Positions 62,406 to 64,000 of a DNA stretch of 64,000 nucleotides are shown here, one piece after another. Both the position numbers and the translations under genes were made by a program. How positions within the stretch are numbered: the first letter of the stretch is position 1; the number at the start of each line of letters is the position of its first letter. The stretch spans positions 98,195 through 162,194 of the forward strand of contig MPOS01000032.1 of the NCBI GenBank assembly GCA_001896555.1. The letters are read 5' to 3'. The DNA is from Candidatus Phosphitivorax anaerolimi. Its GTDB lineage: Bacteria > Desulfobacterota > Desulfomonilia > UBA1062. The notes below the pieces were generated by a model. The model saw nothing but the letters and a program-made list of their open reading frames with translations. It was not told where the DNA came from and did no database searches.

Positions 62406-62421
62406 TACAACTTTCATGCCA
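62406..62421 (-). promoter_or_regulatory. Sigma-54-like sequence before the TPR gene
   Basis: Minus strand TGGCATG-AAAG-TTGTA, 14 of 16 positions fitting TGGCACG-N4-TTGCA, 43-58 bases before the TPR start. The -12 GC is GT, which weakens the case. Confidence 0.35.
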
Positions 62422-62610
62422 GCTCTGCACGGTTTGCCGTGATTGCCATGGAAGAGCCTGGAAAAAACGCCTTTTTGCAACCGGCCGGGGTGTTGTTCCA
62501 GGCCATCATTGCGGTATGATGCGGGAAGGGTCACATTCCGGCTCAAACCTTGAGATTTCCCTGGGACGGGAGGGTTTGCCTTGGAAGGTCCATGCCATTG
62601 GCGGGGGAGC

Positions 62611-64000
62611 CTACCCCAGCTTCACCTCTGCGGGTTTCTGGAGCTTCTGTTTCTTGATCTTTTCCACCAGGGTCGTCCGGTTCACGTTGAGGAGCTTGGC
62701 GGCCCGGTTTTTCACCCAGTTGCTCCGGTTGAGGGCCTGGATGATGATATTCTTCTCAAATTCGTTCACCGCCGTGGAGAGGTCGATCCCCGACTCGGGG
62801 AGATCGATGTGGGGTAGACGCGACGATGCCTGGGAGCACCCGGCCAGGATCTTCTCCGGAAGGTCCTCCAGCTCCACCTCGGTGCCGTCGCACAGAACCA
62901 GCATGCGTTCCACGAGATTTTCGAGCTCGCGCACATTGCCCGGCCATTTGTACTGCATGAGCAGGTTCATGGCCTTTTTGCCGAACCCGGTGAGGGCGGG
63001 GTTCTTATCCTTGCCGTACTTGGCCAGGAAATGCTTGACCAGGAGGGGAATGTCCTCTTCGCGCTCCCGCAAGGGGGGCAGGGTCAGGGGAATGACATTG
63101 AGGCGGTAATAGAGATCCTCGCGGAACCTTCCCTGCTCTACCTCTTCTTCGAGGTTTTTGTTCGTGGCCGCGATGATCCGAACATCGGTCCTGATGGGCT
63201 TGATGCCTCCCACCCGCTCGAACTCACGCTCCTGGATGACACGCAGCAGCTTGACCTGGAGATTGGGGCTCATCTCGGACACCTCGTCGAGGAATATGCT
63301 CCCGGTGTGGGCGAGCTCGAAGCGTCCGATCCTGGCCCGGAATGCGCCGGTGAAGGCGCCTTTTTCGTGCCCGAAGAGCTCGCTCTCCAGCAGCTCCTCG
63401 GGGATTGCTCCGCAGTTGACCGGGACAAAGGGATTCTGGGCCCGAGGGGAGTTGTAGTGCAGGGCCCGGGCGACCAATTCCTTGCCGGTGCCGGACTCGC
63501 CGAGGATCAATACGGTCGAGTCCGTGGACGCCACCTTGTCGATCAGACTGAACACCTTCTGCATCTTGTCCGAGGTGCCGATGATGTTCTCGAACCGGTA
63601 CTTGGCCTTGAGCTGCTGCTTGAGGTAGGTGTTTTCTTCCTGCAGGGCGAGGTGGTCCAGGGCCTTCTTGACCACCACCTTGATCTCGTCCGCCTTGAAC
63701 GGTTTCGTGAGGTAGTCGAAGGCCCCGAGTTTCATGGCGTCGACCGCTGTTTTGACAGATCCATAGCCCGTATAGATGATGCCGATGCAGTTGAGCCTGT
63801 TTTCGATCAGGTAGCGGATCACCTCGAGCCCGTCGAGCTCGGGCATCTGGAGGTCAGTGAGCACGATGTGAAAGTGGTCCTGGGAGAGCCGGGCCACTGC
63901 TTCTTTCCCGTTTGCCACTGCCGTGACCGCATATTGCTCCTCGGAAAGGATCTCCGAGAGATAATCCCTGTTTTGCGCCTCGTCATCGGCAATAAGTATA
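62611..64000 (-). CDS. NtrC-family sigma-54 response regulator, 5' end cut by window edge
   Basis: Reading from the right edge: ILIADDEAQNRDYL, phosphoacceptor in VLTDLQMPELDG, Lys in YLTKPFK (complete receiver), then an AAA+ domain with GESGTGKE and GAFTGAF, and a Fis-type HTH at the end (NRAAKLLNVNRTTLVEKI). Only the first few codons are outside the window. An in-frame GTG at 63918 lies inside the receiver and is not the start. Its stop is about 250 bases upstream of the TPR gene. Likely hierarchical partner of the regulator at 58440. Confidence 0.93.
   Translation of the reverse strand, partial: ILIADDEAQNRDYLSEILSEEQYAVTAVANGKEAVARLSQDHFHIVLTDLQMPELDGLEVIRYLIENRLNCIGIIYTGYGSVKTAVDAMKLGAFDYLTKPFKADEIKVVVKKALDHLALQEENTYLKQQLKAKYRFENIIGTSDKMQKVFSLIDKVASTDSTVLILGESGTGKELVARALHYNSPRAQNPFVPVNCGAIPEELLESELFGHEKGAFTGAFRARIGRFELAHTGSIFLDEVSEMSPNLQVKLLRVIQEREFERVGGIKPIRTDVRIIAATNKNLEEEVEQGRFREDLYYRLNVIPLTLPPLREREEDIPLLVKHFLAKYGKDKNPALTGFGKKAMNLLMQYKWPGNVRELENLVERMLVLCDGTEVELEDLPEKILAGCSQASSRLPHIDLPESGIDLSTAVNEFEKNIIIQALNRSNWVKNRAAKLLNVNRTTLVEKIKKQKLQKPAEVKLG

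Overview
The window reads as the chromosome of an anaerobic, flagellated Gram-negative bacterium, most like the Deltaproteobacteria/Desulfobacterota. The signs are a Tol-Pal envelope system, several outer-membrane barrel proteins, an mra/mur division cluster, a four-subunit 2-oxoacid:ferredoxin oxidoreductase, sigma-54 regulators tied to a flagellar operon, and many ATGA-type gene overlaps. The genus cannot be named from the sequence alone. Most of the window is ordinary, well-packed core genome; the accessory parts are one integrated element and one palindrome-bracketed toxin-antitoxin pair.

Layout. 1-6147 (minus): mraZ-rsmH-ftsL-ftsI-murE-murF, overlapping end to end; murF runs off the left edge. 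6182-7268 (plus): a divergent sensor histidine kinase whose promoter carries the same AAAGTG...GGTG pair as the mraZ promoter. 7381-12084 (plus): tolQ-tolR-tolA-tolB, then pal and cpoB. 12426-14975: alpha-glucan phosphorylase. 15102-15183: tRNA-Leu(UAG). 15131-23070: a 7.9-kb element integrated in that tRNA gene, with a tyrosine recombinase beside the tRNA, small unknown genes, two small HTH proteins, a primase/DUF3987 replication protein, a two-module Cys protein, a long noncoding stretch and an AT-rich lipoprotein gene. The present tRNA is a chimera whose 3' half seems to come from the element; the displaced host 3' half, with CCA, lies at the right end.

23328-25068: OmpA-like protein and MscL. 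25303-31743: a macromolecular-synthesis operon, rpsU-yqeY-mutS2-dnaG-rpoD. 31765-32790: a Phd-type antitoxin and PIN toxin bracketed by two identical 54-bp perfect palindromes. 32858-34258 (minus): a porin-like barrel. 34797-37950 (plus): phosphohexomutase, SH3/coiled-coil membrane protein, threonine dehydratase. 37911-40912 (minus): 2-oxoacid:ferredoxin oxidoreductase subunits, whose last gene overlaps the dehydratase tail to tail. 41246-51496 (plus): GGDEF cyclase, PilZ protein, a class A penicillin-binding protein, a zinc/Nudix/IF-2B fusion, an acyl-CoA ligase-like protein lacking a key lysine, a PflA-type radical SAM protein, and an HD-GYP phosphodiesterase. 51673-58339 (minus): flgB-flgC-fliE-fliF-fliG-fliH-fliI-fliJ-motE-like, with a near-consensus sigma-54 promoter in front of flgB. 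58440-64000 (minus): a sigma-54 activator, a large exported TPR protein, and a second NtrC-type activator cut by the right edge.

Working together: the left part builds septal wall and couples the outer membrane to it; c-di-GMP synthesis, sensing and breakdown are each represented in the 41-51 kb region ahead of the flagellar genes; and the flagellar basal-body operon is probably switched on by the neighbouring sigma-54 activators. The least explained material is the tRNA-integrated element (replication gene, Cys-module protein, noncoding region, lipoprotein), the Nudix/IF-2B fusion, and the palindromes around the toxin-antitoxin pair.
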